From: Colius striatus
Taxonomy: Eukaryota > Chordata > Aves > Coliiformes > Coliidae
Reading direction: 5' to 3'
Assembly (NCBI RefSeq): GCF_028858725.1
Contig: NC_084781.1
Span: 1,930,513 to 1,994,512, forward strand
DNA length: 64,000 nucleotides
Positions 1-12,900 of this stretch are shown here, one piece after another. The translations under genes and the position numbers were made by a program. The stretch's first letter is position 1, and each line of letters starts with the position of its first letter. The notes under the pieces were generated by a model. That model made no database searches and was not told the DNA's origin. It saw only the letters and a program-made list of their open reading frames with translations.

Positions 1-793
1 GACAGGGGTCCAAATGACAAAAACTGCTTCTCACTGAATTGCTCCCAGCAATCAGACTCTCTGAGATCACCCAAAACTGTTTGGAAAACAAAGGTTTTCC
101 ATAGCATAACCAAAAGGAGGTTCAGCCAGCTGAGACTAAGCTTGCTACTAAGAACACATGCAGTGCAACACAGTGTCAGGCACAACCGACAGGTTAAAAG
201 CCACAAGGTTACACAAGTGAAATGTGTTGCCTGATTGAAGTGGGTGGATAGATTCTGGAAAGCACCCTGAAATCAATCACAGTTTATCTCACGCTCTTTC
301 ACAGTTCAAAGTAAGGACATGGGATACAGCTGCAAGAAGCAGGGCCTCTTTGAAACAGCAAAGTTTAAATATAGGCATTGAAATAGAAGAGAGATCTCTT
401 GCCAAGACCAAAGCAGGAAGCCTGAACACACTGAGCATTTAAGTCTCCAAGGCAACAAAATATTAAAGCTCTACAAAAATAGGATCAGAGTATTAAATCT
501 CAACGTCTTTGTGATACTCAGATACAATAGCCTTCAGGTTGCAGAGAGAATGGGGATTTCTTTCTCATGCCATTAGCCCACCACAGCTGTTATCAAGCTG
601 TCCATCTGCTGGAGAGAGGCTGAGTTCCATCGTGTGGAAGTACAAATGGTGAAGTGGAAGTTGGCTGCAGAAACGGCAACTTGATGGGAGAGAATCCTTC
701 CCAACTCCATTGTTGCTCTCTCTGGATGAAGTCAGGAAGCAATTCTTTGCCCCTCCCACAAGAATGCACAAACACATCATACCAAGCACTCAC
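1..793 (-). other. APLP2 intron 3, partial
   Basis: This is non-coding sequence downstream (in gene direction) of exon 3 up to the window edge. The next APLP2 exon (copper-binding domain) is not present. I see no repeat or RNA gene in it. Confidence 0.8.
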
Positions 794-923
794 CCAGGCA
801 CTTGTAGGGCACGACAATATGCGTGTGGTCCTTGCACTGCTTCTTCCCTCTCTTGCACCAGCTGTCGATGCTGACAGCTTGGTTGGCTTCCACCACATTC
901 GTAATCTGAAGGTCTGGATACAT
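794..923 (-). CDS. APLP2: APLP2 coding exon 3 (E1, heparin-binding loop)
   Basis: The exon has 43 codons plus one base and starts at the ATG of [15 protein letters not shown] directly after ...taaacag. The donor is CTGG|gtgagtg, phase 1. It carries Cys116, Cys123 and Cys135 and a basic KRGKKQCK segment in the position of the heparin-binding loop. The stretch [10 protein letters not shown] differs from the human KSRFVTPF, so it is a variable patch between conserved cysteines. Confidence 0.95.
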
Positions 924-3900
924 CTGTTTAACAAGACACAGAGACACTTTTCTCTCCAGAAAGGACAAAGAATGTGCAAAGTGGCTCCCAACCAGAAGTA
1001 GTGAGGCTCATTCTTTACACAAAAAAAACCAACCCCAAACCAGTTCAAACTTGCACATGGACACACATTCTCTTCTGCATCAAGCTTACAACAGCTGAAG
1101 ACATAAAGCAGCCAGCTGTTTGTCACAAAGGGCCTCAGAAACAGAATGCATCATCCCTTCTTTGTGGCAAGAGAAAGCCAGGTCTGGGGCAAAAGGCTCC
1201 ATTGGCACTAAGCTGAAGTGTTTGGCCTTGACTCTCGAAGAGGATGATCAACAAACAGGATCTAGTATCATCTTCACCCTCCCCTCACTTGTCAAGCCAA
1301 TGTGCACCTACCTCCTCACATTTCCCCAGGCCTGCTCCATTTATGATGTGTTAATATGATCCCTACATCCTTGCTCAGGTTCTCAAGTCTAGACACTGAC
1401 TTATCTTTAGGCTTCCACTACATGAATCAGACATAGTCCTAGTTACATCAGCCTTGTGAAACAGTTTTAAAAGTTTTCCAGTCCAGACATGATGTGTTCT
1501 ACCACTTTCCCATTAAAAAATCCCATTCCTCGTGGTATTTTACATGCCTGTTGCCTCAGAGGAGCAATCAGAGACACTTATCAAGGCCAATACTGTACAG
1601 TATGTCTGAAGCACACAGAAAGGAGATGACATTTTCTACAGTGACGCACAAGGAGCCTAAAACCACCAGCAATGCTGTCATGAAACTGTTTTTCTAGTGT
1701 TCTGGCTCAGAGGAAGAACATTTGGAGAAATCCCTGCAAACACAGACACCTCTCGACTTTCATACCAAGAACCTCCTTTGTGGCAGCATGAGCTGATCTA
1801 AAGCAAAGGTAGCTCTCAAATCCCTCTGCAGTGTCCTCCCTGCTCTTTCTGGGCAGTAACTCAGGAAGAGAGTTCAGGGAACTCAGCCAGTCAAATACAA
1901 ACTATCTTCCTGAAGGGTTAATTTGCTCATTTGCAACTGACTGGCTAAACTGGAATCCAGTTCCTCAGCACACTGAAGATTCAGGATCACTCACCTCCTG
2001 GCAGTACTGCAGAATCTCTTCCTTTCTTCCAAAACAGCTCTTGGTGCCTGAAGTGTCAGGTTCCCATTTCCCAGTCTGGATATTCACATGCATATTTAGC
2101 TTCCCACAGAACATGGCAATTTGAGGCTCTGCCACAGCAAACCCTGTCCCAGCATTAGCTGCAAGTGCCTGTGAAGACAAACAAATGAATTATCAGATCA
2201 AAAGCACAACAACTCCAAGTACCAGAAATCCTCTGGCATCTTCTCAGAGCTCCTGCTTAATCTAGGTATCAGCAGACCTTTGCAAACTTACTTCAGAACC
2301 ATGTTCTTTTAAGCTAAGGAGCCCACACCAAGTATTCACCAGCAAGATGTTTGTTTTAACAAACTGGGGTTTTATTATTGCAACAACAGCTTCCCAGAAC
2401 CAAATCCAAGAGTAATTCACACTTAAAGGTTGCACCCACAAAGGCACAGATGTCTGATATTTGGAGAGAAAGAACTAACACCAGTAACTTTTGGCAGAAA
2501 CACCTCTGAAGTTCCACACACAAAGCTGGTATTGCTGTAACTAATAACTGCTTCCCACTGCAGGAAGCCTGCTCACAGTTCAAAGCTATGTGTTTCTCCC
2601 CAAAAAATCTTCTAATATTTTGGATAGAAACACCCAAACTTCTTGCCCAAGCATACAAGTAAAGATGTCTTCTGCTAAAAGAGAAAAAGCAGTGCTGTTG
2701 CAGCCAGCTCCTCAAAAGCTCTCAGCCCTGTGATTATTTGAACTGCCTGGTTTCTGATGCATAATTCTGTGCACTTCCCACCCTGCACCAGCAGACAAAA
2801 ACCCAGACCCACATTGGGGTCAAACTGCAGACTGATCAATGAAAACAAGGTCAGGTTCCCTTTCTGAAATCTTGCTGGCTGACCAAAAGAAGAAAAAGGG
2901 GATTAAATTAAATTGCAGGCTTGTTTGGGCTTTGGTTTGGTGGGCTGGGGTTTTTTTTATCTCAAAAGACTTGAGTGGATGCTGGGAGCTGAACATCCTC
3001 TCCCTACATAATTACTAGCTGTTATAAAAGGGGGGGAAAAAAGAATAGAAGAGGTATGAGGCAAAACCCAGATGAACTCCTAAATGGAAAGCTCTTTAAG
3101 GTGTTTAGGGGAATGAAATCCATTTCAACTACTTCAGACAAGGCGGATTAGAAACAGCAATACACAGAGGCTTCAGGGCACCACTGCTTCAGACAAGGCA
3201 GATTAGAAACAGCAATACATAGAGGTTTCAGGCACCACTGCCCCTAAGCTGCTTTTTTTTTCCCTGGCAGGCAGCATTACCCTAGGCCACCATTCCTGCC
3301 CTCATATTTAACTTCTCACACACTCCAAAATACATCCATCACCGTGGGCGCTGGTTGTTCTCTCCTGCCTGCAGATCTCCATCAACTTGTATCAATATAT
3401 GCATGCTTAAAGCAAATAAAGGACCAAAGAGGAGAATTCAACTAGGCAGTCCCTGCATGGAGCTTCTAGTTGCTGGATATTACTCCAGTGTAATTAGCTT
3501 ATTTCTCTCCCTCCTCATTTACACATAAAATCACTGCCTGCAGATAAGAACATTTCCCCACTCAAGGATTGTTTAGTGCTGAACATATGGCTAGTGCTTG
3601 GAGGATTTAACCAACTTGAGACACAAAAGCATATATTCACATCTTGCCTTGAGGAAAATTACCCCTTGAGTTTTACAAACTCTTCAGCTGCACATCACTT
3701 AAGAGAATCACAGAATCTTAATTAAGGGTTGGAAGGGATCTCAAAAGCTCATCCAGTGCAACCCCCCTGCCAGAGCAGCAGCACCTAGAGCAGGGCACAC
3801 AGGAACTCATCCAGCTGGGTTGGGATGTCTCCAGAGAAGGAGACTCAAAAGCCCATTTGGGCAGCCCCTGCCAGTGCTCCCTCACCTCAACAGGGAAGAA

Positions 3901-6900
3901 GTTTTCCCTTGTGCTTCCTTGGAACCTCTTGTATTCCAGCTTGTAAGCAGTTTCTCTTTACTCCAACCCTTTCCCCCCACAGATGCTCAGGAGAGCAAAG
4001 TTGAAGCACGGATCACAAAGTAATGAAGTGGGGAATTTTATACAACAGATACTGGCATTGATTCCCCAGGAACAAAATGTTTCCAAGTCCACACAGACTT
4101 TCTTAGTACAGGTACATTTGTGGTACTCTGTCCTAATGAAAAGGCAACAATTGGGTATTTTAGGTAGGCATGGGAGGCTTGTAGATATAGGAGATTAATA
4201 CACTGAGGCTGGGTAAGAGGGTGCAATAACCTCACTCCTTCAAAAATCAAACCATTTAATAAACATGTGCCCCTACCAGACAGCACAATCATTGCCTTCC
4301 TCCCTGCCCTGTCATTTCAGAAGGCAACAAGTGTAGAATGATCTGTGATCCTTCACAACTCCTTAAACACACACACATACTAACTTTGTAAGAGGGTCTT
4401 TTTATCTCTCTCCAAGCATATACCACTCTGGTAATCAACAACCACTTGCCAGAAAGCACAAGACTTGACATGTTAAAGGAAACAATCTACAGCACAATTT
4501 TGTTTGATGACAACGTTACAGCTACATCCAAGACTCGAGCTGATCTCTGAAGAGTACAAAAAAGAAATGCAAGATGAAGCAGGCAGAAAGCAATAACCTT
4601 TGTAAGAAGTATCCAGTGCATGAAAAGAGAGTAAAATGAAGGTGTTATGAATGGTCTGGAGATCATTAGCATCACTGATGCTTGAAAGCTCTTTTCTTTA
4701 AAGCCAACTGAACAAGTGTGCAGCAAAACAAGGTAACTGCACAAGCAGGAGAGGTGCAGGCAGACATTCATCAGTAATCCCTTCATAACACAACTCCTGT
4801 TCCAACACATACCAACCTCCTGAAGTCATGACCACCCCCTATTTACATACTGCTGTGAGCTCCTGTTTGTTTTTGCTGTCTCTCCGGCCTGACACCTCAG
4901 CACTGTGGCAAAGGTATCATTCCTCCTCCCCGGATTGCTCAAATAGTTTGCATATCAGAAGAGTGCTGTTGCCCTAGCTACCAGAGCATGCTAAGCCCCA
5001 ATTCACAGCTGAACAAACGAGACTAATTACTTGCTTGATTTCATCACTTTTAATCAAATGGAAGAAATCTTTTCTTGAATTGCACTGTTGAGTAAGTTAA
5101 TGAACTTTGAGATACAGGAGTTGAATCTTTTAACCCCATGACCTGGCAAGATAAGATTTTTGAGTAATAGGCTTTTCACCACTAGCAACCCCCTTCCCAT
5201 GCAACAATCCCATCGGTTTTTAGCTCATTCTACCTGTAAGGAGAGAGCAAACTCTTCTCCCAGCAGAGGACACGCTTTTAACTGTTACTTAAGTAGTGAA
5301 GTCATCTACAGGAGGGTTTTAGGGATAAAAATCACTTTCTGTTGATCTACACATTGTCTTCACATCAAAAACAAAGACACTCGGGCTAATGATGCCCTGG
5401 GTCAGCTGGGCTGCACTGAAGTGTTGCTTCACAAAGGAGGGTCGGGGAACACATAAACCAGCAGGAAGCCTGGGATAAAGCCATGTCCCTCAGTTAAGCT
5501 CTTCAGTACTTCAGAGAATTCACCCGTTCCACATTGCAGAGGGATAAACAAACTGACAGCACATTTTTCTTTGGGAATTACCCAGCCATAAATGGAAGCA
5601 GCCACCTCTTTTAGTGCTAGTGAGCAACTATTCAGCCTCTTAAACAAGCCGATGGACAGCTCGGGAGAGACAACGTACACAGCATGGAAGAGAGTCCATC
5701 CAGCTGCACACACCCTCAGCAAACATTATATTAGTAGCTATTATCCTATTAATATAAATCCATAACATGAGAGCAGGAGGAATGTTCTTTGGGAAAAGGC
5801 CTGTTACATCAATCATTACTTTCACAGAATCTAAAGGGTTGGAAGGGACCTCAAAAAATGTCACTTAACAAGATGTTTCATGGCAAATTCCCCTCTGCCT
5901 TTTTGTTTCCAAACTAAAGAATTGTATGATTCTATAATTCTGTAATCCAGTTTGCTTTCCAAGACCAAAGGAGTGTCTGATTCCATCAACACATAAATCT
6001 CTGGCCAGTTAATGTCAGTTACATTCCTCACCCTGTCTTGCAGTGCCTGATTTATGGTCCCAAAACACTGCAATTCAAACCTCTAAATCTTTTCCAATGG
6101 AAGTGTCTCTGCCCAAGTATCCAGTCTTTTCTTTACTACAGCATCTTCCAGTTGTGACAGTGAGTGTAAGCAGTGAGTTTTAGCAGTGAAGCAGTGGCTT
6201 GAACTCTGTCTTAAAGGCTTGTGTCTTTTCTTCCTGCAATTATCTACCATCTCACAACAGGCTGGAGAGATTACAGGCACAGCACAGGGAGGATTTCTTG
6301 TGAATTTAAGTTGTTTCTTCTCTCTAGTGTTCCTCCACTTCAAAGCTGGGAATAACAATGTACAGGAATTCCTATCAGCTTATGTAAAATAAGGCATAGT
6401 TGACATTTACCCATGAAATGTACAGAGCACACTGCAGCTCTGGGTTCGAAAAGGCACAAGAATGAAAAGCAGATGCATTTTCTTTGCCTTCTATTTCCAG
6501 GATTTGTTAGACCTCATCACAACACAGCATATTGAACGCTGTTAGCTCCCCATCAGTGCTATTCAGGAAAGCCTTCTGGCATGCTGCTGGGGACTTCAGG
6601 AGAGAAGGGTAGTCAGAGCTTCTCTTTTGTAAAGAGTTGTTGTGTTCATTATGTTTGGTAGAAATGAGTTCCTGAGAGCCTTCCCTTTATAGCACAAAAG
6701 CTATCTGCAAAACATCCAATTTAATTACATTCTGAATTTTCCATGAGGTCAAACATTACAGTAACCTTGCCCATCTGATCAGATTAGCCAGAATATGAGT
6801 CTTGACTCCAGCAAACCCAGAGGAAAAGAAAGAAGTCTAAAGATTCCCTTTTCATTTGTGCTCAAGTGCTTGTACAGAAAAACCTGGCAATAGACAAATC

Positions 6901-9900
6901 AGTGGCTCCCAGCTAATGTTTGGTGCAAACATGTCAGCTGCTGGGCATGAGCACTGTTTGTTGCACAAGCCCAACGAGAAATATCTTGAGAAATACCAAG
7001 AGGCTGCTAGGAAATCTCATACAGCCTGTGCTTTCCATCAGGCTTCCGCTGCAGCCCCGGGTCGGATTAAACCACAGAAGATTTGAGTTGCTTTAAAACT
7101 GAAACTCCAGCCTCTAGAATTTACAAACTACAGGGAAAAATAAGCCCCAAGTCTATGAATTGCCTCAGTGAATTGCATCAAAGTTCCAAAGAAACATAAG
7201 GAAAAGCTTCTTCCCTCTTCTGGAAGGGATTTGCCAGATGGGTTGTGGAGGCTCCTTCTCTGGAGACATTCAAACCCAGCTGGATGAGTTCCTGTGTGAC
7301 CTACTCTAGGTGGTGCTGCTCTGGCAGGGGGCTGCACTGGATGAGCTTTCCAAGTTCCATCCAACCTTTAACATTCTGTGATTGACTTGGTGGGCAGAGA
7401 ACACGGGTCAATAGCTGCTGAGGGCATTAGCTGCCTCCCAAGAAAACACAGAGCCTTTTTTTTTGCAGGGCTGGCTGCAGTCTGGGTCAGATTCTCTGCT
7501 TTGTTGCAAGTATTTCACAACCATTTGCTGCTACAGGCATCAGAAAAAACAATGCCAGGCAGTACTCAGAGATTACTGGAGCTGTTTGTTTTTAATTAAG
7601 TGAAGCCCCTCGAAAGTAATAGGGCTTATTAAATTAGAAAGCACGTGAACTACAACCTGAGGGAATTTAGAACAGGGTGTTCAGCAGAGTCCATCTCCAG
7701 ACAAATCATGCTTCTCATCTTTACTTAAGTTTTACTGGATTTTCCTTAAACATTTCTTCTTCTACCTTGAGCACCACACTGCAGCTCTTCACTTATCAGT
7801 GGAATATCCACAGATAAGAGATTTACAGAACCCTTGAGACCACTGAGGAGTTCTTTTGACACACAAATGGAGCCTTGTTACCTTATCAGCCTTCCTGTGA
7901 GCACAACCCTTGATGGCTGCCACTTTTAAATGTGTGAATAACCTAACTTTTCAGCCTTTCCTTGGCTGAAAAAAAAACCACTGGTATGCATGTTTGTTGA
8001 GGACTTGACTGCTTCAATGCCCAGCTGCACACCTCACATCACTGCTGTCTGCAGAGCTGATGTTGCAGCCACAAGACACGTTGCAGCCACAAACTGCACA
8101 AACTGATAAGTAAGAGTAAGCTGAAGTGTCAGGAAGGAGAACAGCTGGGTTGGCATTGGAGAGCTGAGCTTTGCTGCATCTTGACCTGCTGCACAGGCCT
8201 TAACCCTAATGCTCACTAATGCTAATGGGAATTACTGGTTTATGGCAATCAGGAAGCCAACACTTCCACGAGGGAAGTTGGCAGATGGACTTCACATACC
8301 TGAGCTTCTGAAAAGAATCCTTCAAATTCCCATGGTCTGGGACTTCTAAGTTCTAAATAGAACATGGAGTTTTCAATTCCTACTTCAAATGCTTTGTTTT
8401 CTTTAGCTTCCCTTCCTGCTTTTATTCAGCAGATAGGTGGCTTGAACCCAGGAAGGCTAATGAATGCCTGACACAGCAGGCAGTAAATCTACAGACTAGC
8501 AGCTCATCCTAGCTTTATTGCTTTATTTTTTCTTTTTAAATTGCTGATAATTACAATAATGCACATGGGCAGGGGTCCAAGACAGGAAGAATTATTGTCT
8601 GCAGGCAGATCTGGTGTGAGCTGATAATACCAGCCTGTGTTTGCTTTTGCATTGAAATGGCAGAAATCTCAGTCAAGCAGTCTTTGGCTTTAACTTGCTG
8701 GAAGGGGTGGAGTTCTCATCTGCTCGTCCTTTATTGACTTTTGTGGTAGAGGATTCTGCACCAGCACAAGGGTAGAGACCAATGCAGGAGAGGCTGCAGT
8801 GCTAGCTCGGCTGTAGTTTATATTTAGATGTTGATGGCTGACATGCAGCCTTCCAACACTCAGGAAGCTCAGTGACAACAATCGATGTACTTTCATACGT
8901 GCTAACAGCTAGTGTAGCATTACAAAGACCAGAACACTGCTGAAGTCCTTACTGCTTTCTCTGTTTCTACAGAGAAAGGGGCAAAATTCAAAGCACCTGT
9001 GACTGGCAGCCTATTTGCCCTTGGAATTTGTACTAATGAAGCAGCAGATTAGTTCCCCCTCCTCCTCTAGTTTATCATGCTCCATAAACCAAGCCTACAT
9101 GAGTCATTGGGCAGATAATCTGCCTGTCAGACATTTGCACTTGGGAACTGCGGCTTACAGATAGGGAAAGCAACACTGCAGGCAGTACCGGTGCACAGCT
9201 TGTCTCGGGGAGCTGCAATCGAACTTGGTGAGGCCACGGCTCAGCACAGGCTCGGCTTCCTGCAGTTGTTTGTGCAACACGGTTGCCTTTGGCAGACTCT
9301 TTTCCACCCCTGGAGAGACTAAAGTTTCGAACGACTCAGCTGGAACACTCCCTGAACAAATGTTACTGTACTCTGAACAGCGTTCTTTAAAAGGAAAATA
9401 ATAATTGATAGGCCTCAAGCTTTCAAAACTCAAGCTTGTGTGTAATGGCCAGGGCTGGAACAGCTTAACACAAAATACGAGGGTGAGAGAAGAGGTAGGC
9501 ATTACTATTTAACGGCATTAATAAGCCCCAGAGAGTGCACAGGTAGGTCCAAATATGCTTAATCACCCAGGCTGCATTCCACAGAACGATTTTCACGCCC
9601 AATTTTTATGCAAAGCATCAGATGGCTGCACTTAAGGCCACTTTCTTCCCCTTTTCAGCAAAACATGGTGCTATTTAAAGTGCCTTTTTTAATGGAGCGA
9701 TTCGAAGTCACATTAGAGCACATGGAAGCCAGACCTATTTATTACTGGGCTAAACTAAGGCACAGAGTCAAGTGACTTGCCTGAGGTCATCCATCAAGTG
9801 GGCTCAGCTCGGTTTAATCCTCAACTCCTCATGGCTCTGATCTGTGTCATCATTCCACTCTGCACAGCAAGACTAATTACTGCTTTCCCATGTGAATTAT

Positions 9901-12900
9901 TTGGGCACCTGAACCACAGACTCGAGATGCCTTGTTAGCTAGCCAGCAAGGGAAAATTTCAGTGCAAGTTAATGTTTGCATGTACACTAAAAATCCACTG
10001 AAGAAAATATCCAGGAAGGTGAATGTGGCTATGATTTAATAATCCACTCTGCATAAGGGAAAAAAACCATTTGAATCCCCTTTCAGATCTAACTTTCATT
10101 GCTGATGCTGACTTAATATCAGTGCTCATAGCATCAAGGCTTCACTGCCAACAGCACACATATGGAGGAGTACTGAGATGTGCTGCTTTGTAAGTAACTT
10201 CCACATGGTTTGACAGCAAGTCTTTTCCATCTTGAGGCACTTTAGCTACAGAAGAGTTAGTGAATATAATCACCCTGGTTACTAGGATACAGAGATTCCA
10301 TAATACACAGCAAGGTACATTTTACCAAATCTTTCATCACTTCAAAACCATTTCTTCAAAGCAAAAATAACTTATGGACTGAAATGACAAGTCACACACA
10401 CACAACTTGCCCACTGGCTTTCCTTGTGGTGAAAGCTGGCAGAAAGGAAACCAAGAGAATCATTGATTCACATCAGGCAGGCAAAAAAAACCCCAACCCT
10501 TACTACTGATTCAAAGTGATGCAGCATTCCAGGAGGGGACCAAAACCAAACCAAACAAACCCCTCCCCTCAAACAGCATGAATCTTTGGTTTTAAGATCT
10601 TGTGAAGCTCACTGGGAGCTTCACAAAGAAGACTGCAATGGAGAGACCAGGGTAGGCCTGATTGCTCAATCTAACCATGGCTCTAACCGCTTGAAAGCCT
10701 CGAGATAAAAAGCCTGCACAGATTGTGCTTTTATCTAACACTCAGCTAACCAAAAAGCAAGCAGGAAACCAAAGAGAATACTTTAACAGAGCATGCAGAC
10801 TGTGAAGTGGCAAGGAAAAACACCTGGGGAGGGGGAAAAAAGGCAAGATAAAGGAAAGAGAACAAGTGGGAACGCAGTTCGTTGGGTTTTGGTTTCCACC
10901 ATTGGTGAGCTCAAGGATCCCTTTATAGATGTTCAGTGTCACAGATCTGCTATTTATGTGCACAGGCTGCAATTGTTTGGGAACATGACAAAATAACCAT
11001 TTGGTAAAGTCCTGCAATTAGGCTGCACAGAAATTCCTTACAGCACATTGGAATATGCCATCTGGCCTTGCCCTAACCCTGCTGAAGCTCTGCAGGCCAC
11101 TCTGAGTGGCTCCCACCTCCAAAACAAACACCACCCCAACCCAAATTAATTGCCAATTGCCTTCTAACAGTTCAGAAGAAACTTGGAAGAGGAAACCATG
11201 AGGTTTTTAAGTCCTGGCTTTCCAAAGTATGTTAATGCCCATCGTTCACAAATGGGAAACCCACAGCTAAAACACAGAGTTGCTTTCATCCTTGCTGCTG
11301 CTCCCAGAGCTTTGCCAAGTAGATGCTGATCCAGACCAAAATTAACACTTTAGCAAAAAAAATATGGGACAATCTTGTTGTTTTCAGTGTCCAAACTGGA
11401 AACATGTTTATAACTTTCTCTGAAGAGCACTGGTTGCTTCTATAAATTACACCTCATATCACTGCTCACATATAAACCAAAACCTTAAGAGCATTTAATG
11501 TCACTGAAATCATTGCCTTAAAATGATCTTTGTTTGCTGCTTAAAGATTCCCACACTGATAGTCTAAGTTTATTCAGGACCATAAATGATTTTTCAATAT
11601 GAAACCTCAATGTGAGCATCACCTTGAGAAAGGTTCAGTTTTCAGTTTCATTAGGAAGAGTTCCTGCCACTCCCAGCTAACAAAATAAGCTCAAGAAAAT
11701 TAACTTCACTAAACCATCTCCTCACCAGAAAAGAGTCTGACTGCAGCTATTTTTGATCCCAGTAAGGAGCAATAAAACTGAAGATGAGTTCCCAGTTTCA
11801 TTCCACTAATGTTGGCAACCTGGAAGTGAGTGAGTACACAAGCAAAAGCAGGATAAGCTTACTGAAGTACCCAAGAGGCTGAAGGGCAGGAAGATGGCTT
11901 GGAGCAACACTGCTTACTTCCAAGAGTCAGATGGTGAAAGCTTTACTTATTTTAAGCTTCCCACCCAACAGCTAACCATCTCTTAGAAGGATTGCAGTAC
12001 TATCAATCTCACAACTTCCTTCCATTCTCCAGAACAGATGATAAAGGTGGATTTTATCATCCCCTCAAGCTCACAAGCCTAGATTTAAGAGTCTGACACA
12101 AAAGGAGCCCTTCTGAAGTACCCCTAAAGTTTTGGCAGCAGCAGGGTCACAGAAAGTGAAGAAAGGACCTCAGTAATGGCTTAATGGATTTCCATTTTTT
12201 ACTCTTTAAAAGCAATCCTGACTAATTTAGTAGCATTTTATTTCTGAAGCATTAATTTATCAGCTGGGGTTTAATAGTCACAGCATTGTATCATGGCCAG
12301 GCTAGCACACTGAAAACTCTAATGGATGTATTAAACAGTTTCTTTAAGGGAAGTAACAGATCTCTACTTAGAATAACTGCTTAATGCCATTAGAAAATGA
12401 AGTGGTGATTTACAGCACACCCTAAAGCTGGCTAAGTTGAGATCCCCTTTACTGATTTTGCTCATCCAGAAAGTAGAACTAGTTCACCAGAAGGTAGCCT
12501 TGAAATAGTTGAGGTTCTAGGCTACGGATGGATAAAATCCAACTGGCTTTACACATTGTACAAAGCCACCTGAGTTCCCTACACCAGCTTTTACAGCTCT
12601 TCAGGGCTATTGAGCCTTGTCAGACTGCATCAAAACAAACAAAATGGGAGTGTGGATTTTTATCTTTGATATAAGAAGACTTCAACTCATTAGCAACTTC
12701 TTTTGGAACTCTGTGTACACCGATACCTACTTCCTTGAGGTCTCCTGAAGCATTTTATGGACATTTTCAGCTCTATCTACTTAGTTGAACTGCAACTGAA
12801 GATGAGATAGGAGGAAGATGTTATATACCACAGCTGCATACACCTGATGGGTTCTGTGATGAGTTTAAAGAAATGTGACACTTCACTAAGGGCTTCCAAG

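Noticed and set aside
654..1001. 115-codon plus-strand open frame
   Set aside because: It is the antisense shadow of APLP2 exon 3.
2356..2715. 119-codon minus-strand open frame just upstream of APLP2 exon 2
   Set aside because: It lies wholly in intron 1, with no homology to APLP2 and no need for an extra exon, since exons 1 and 2 join as in human.
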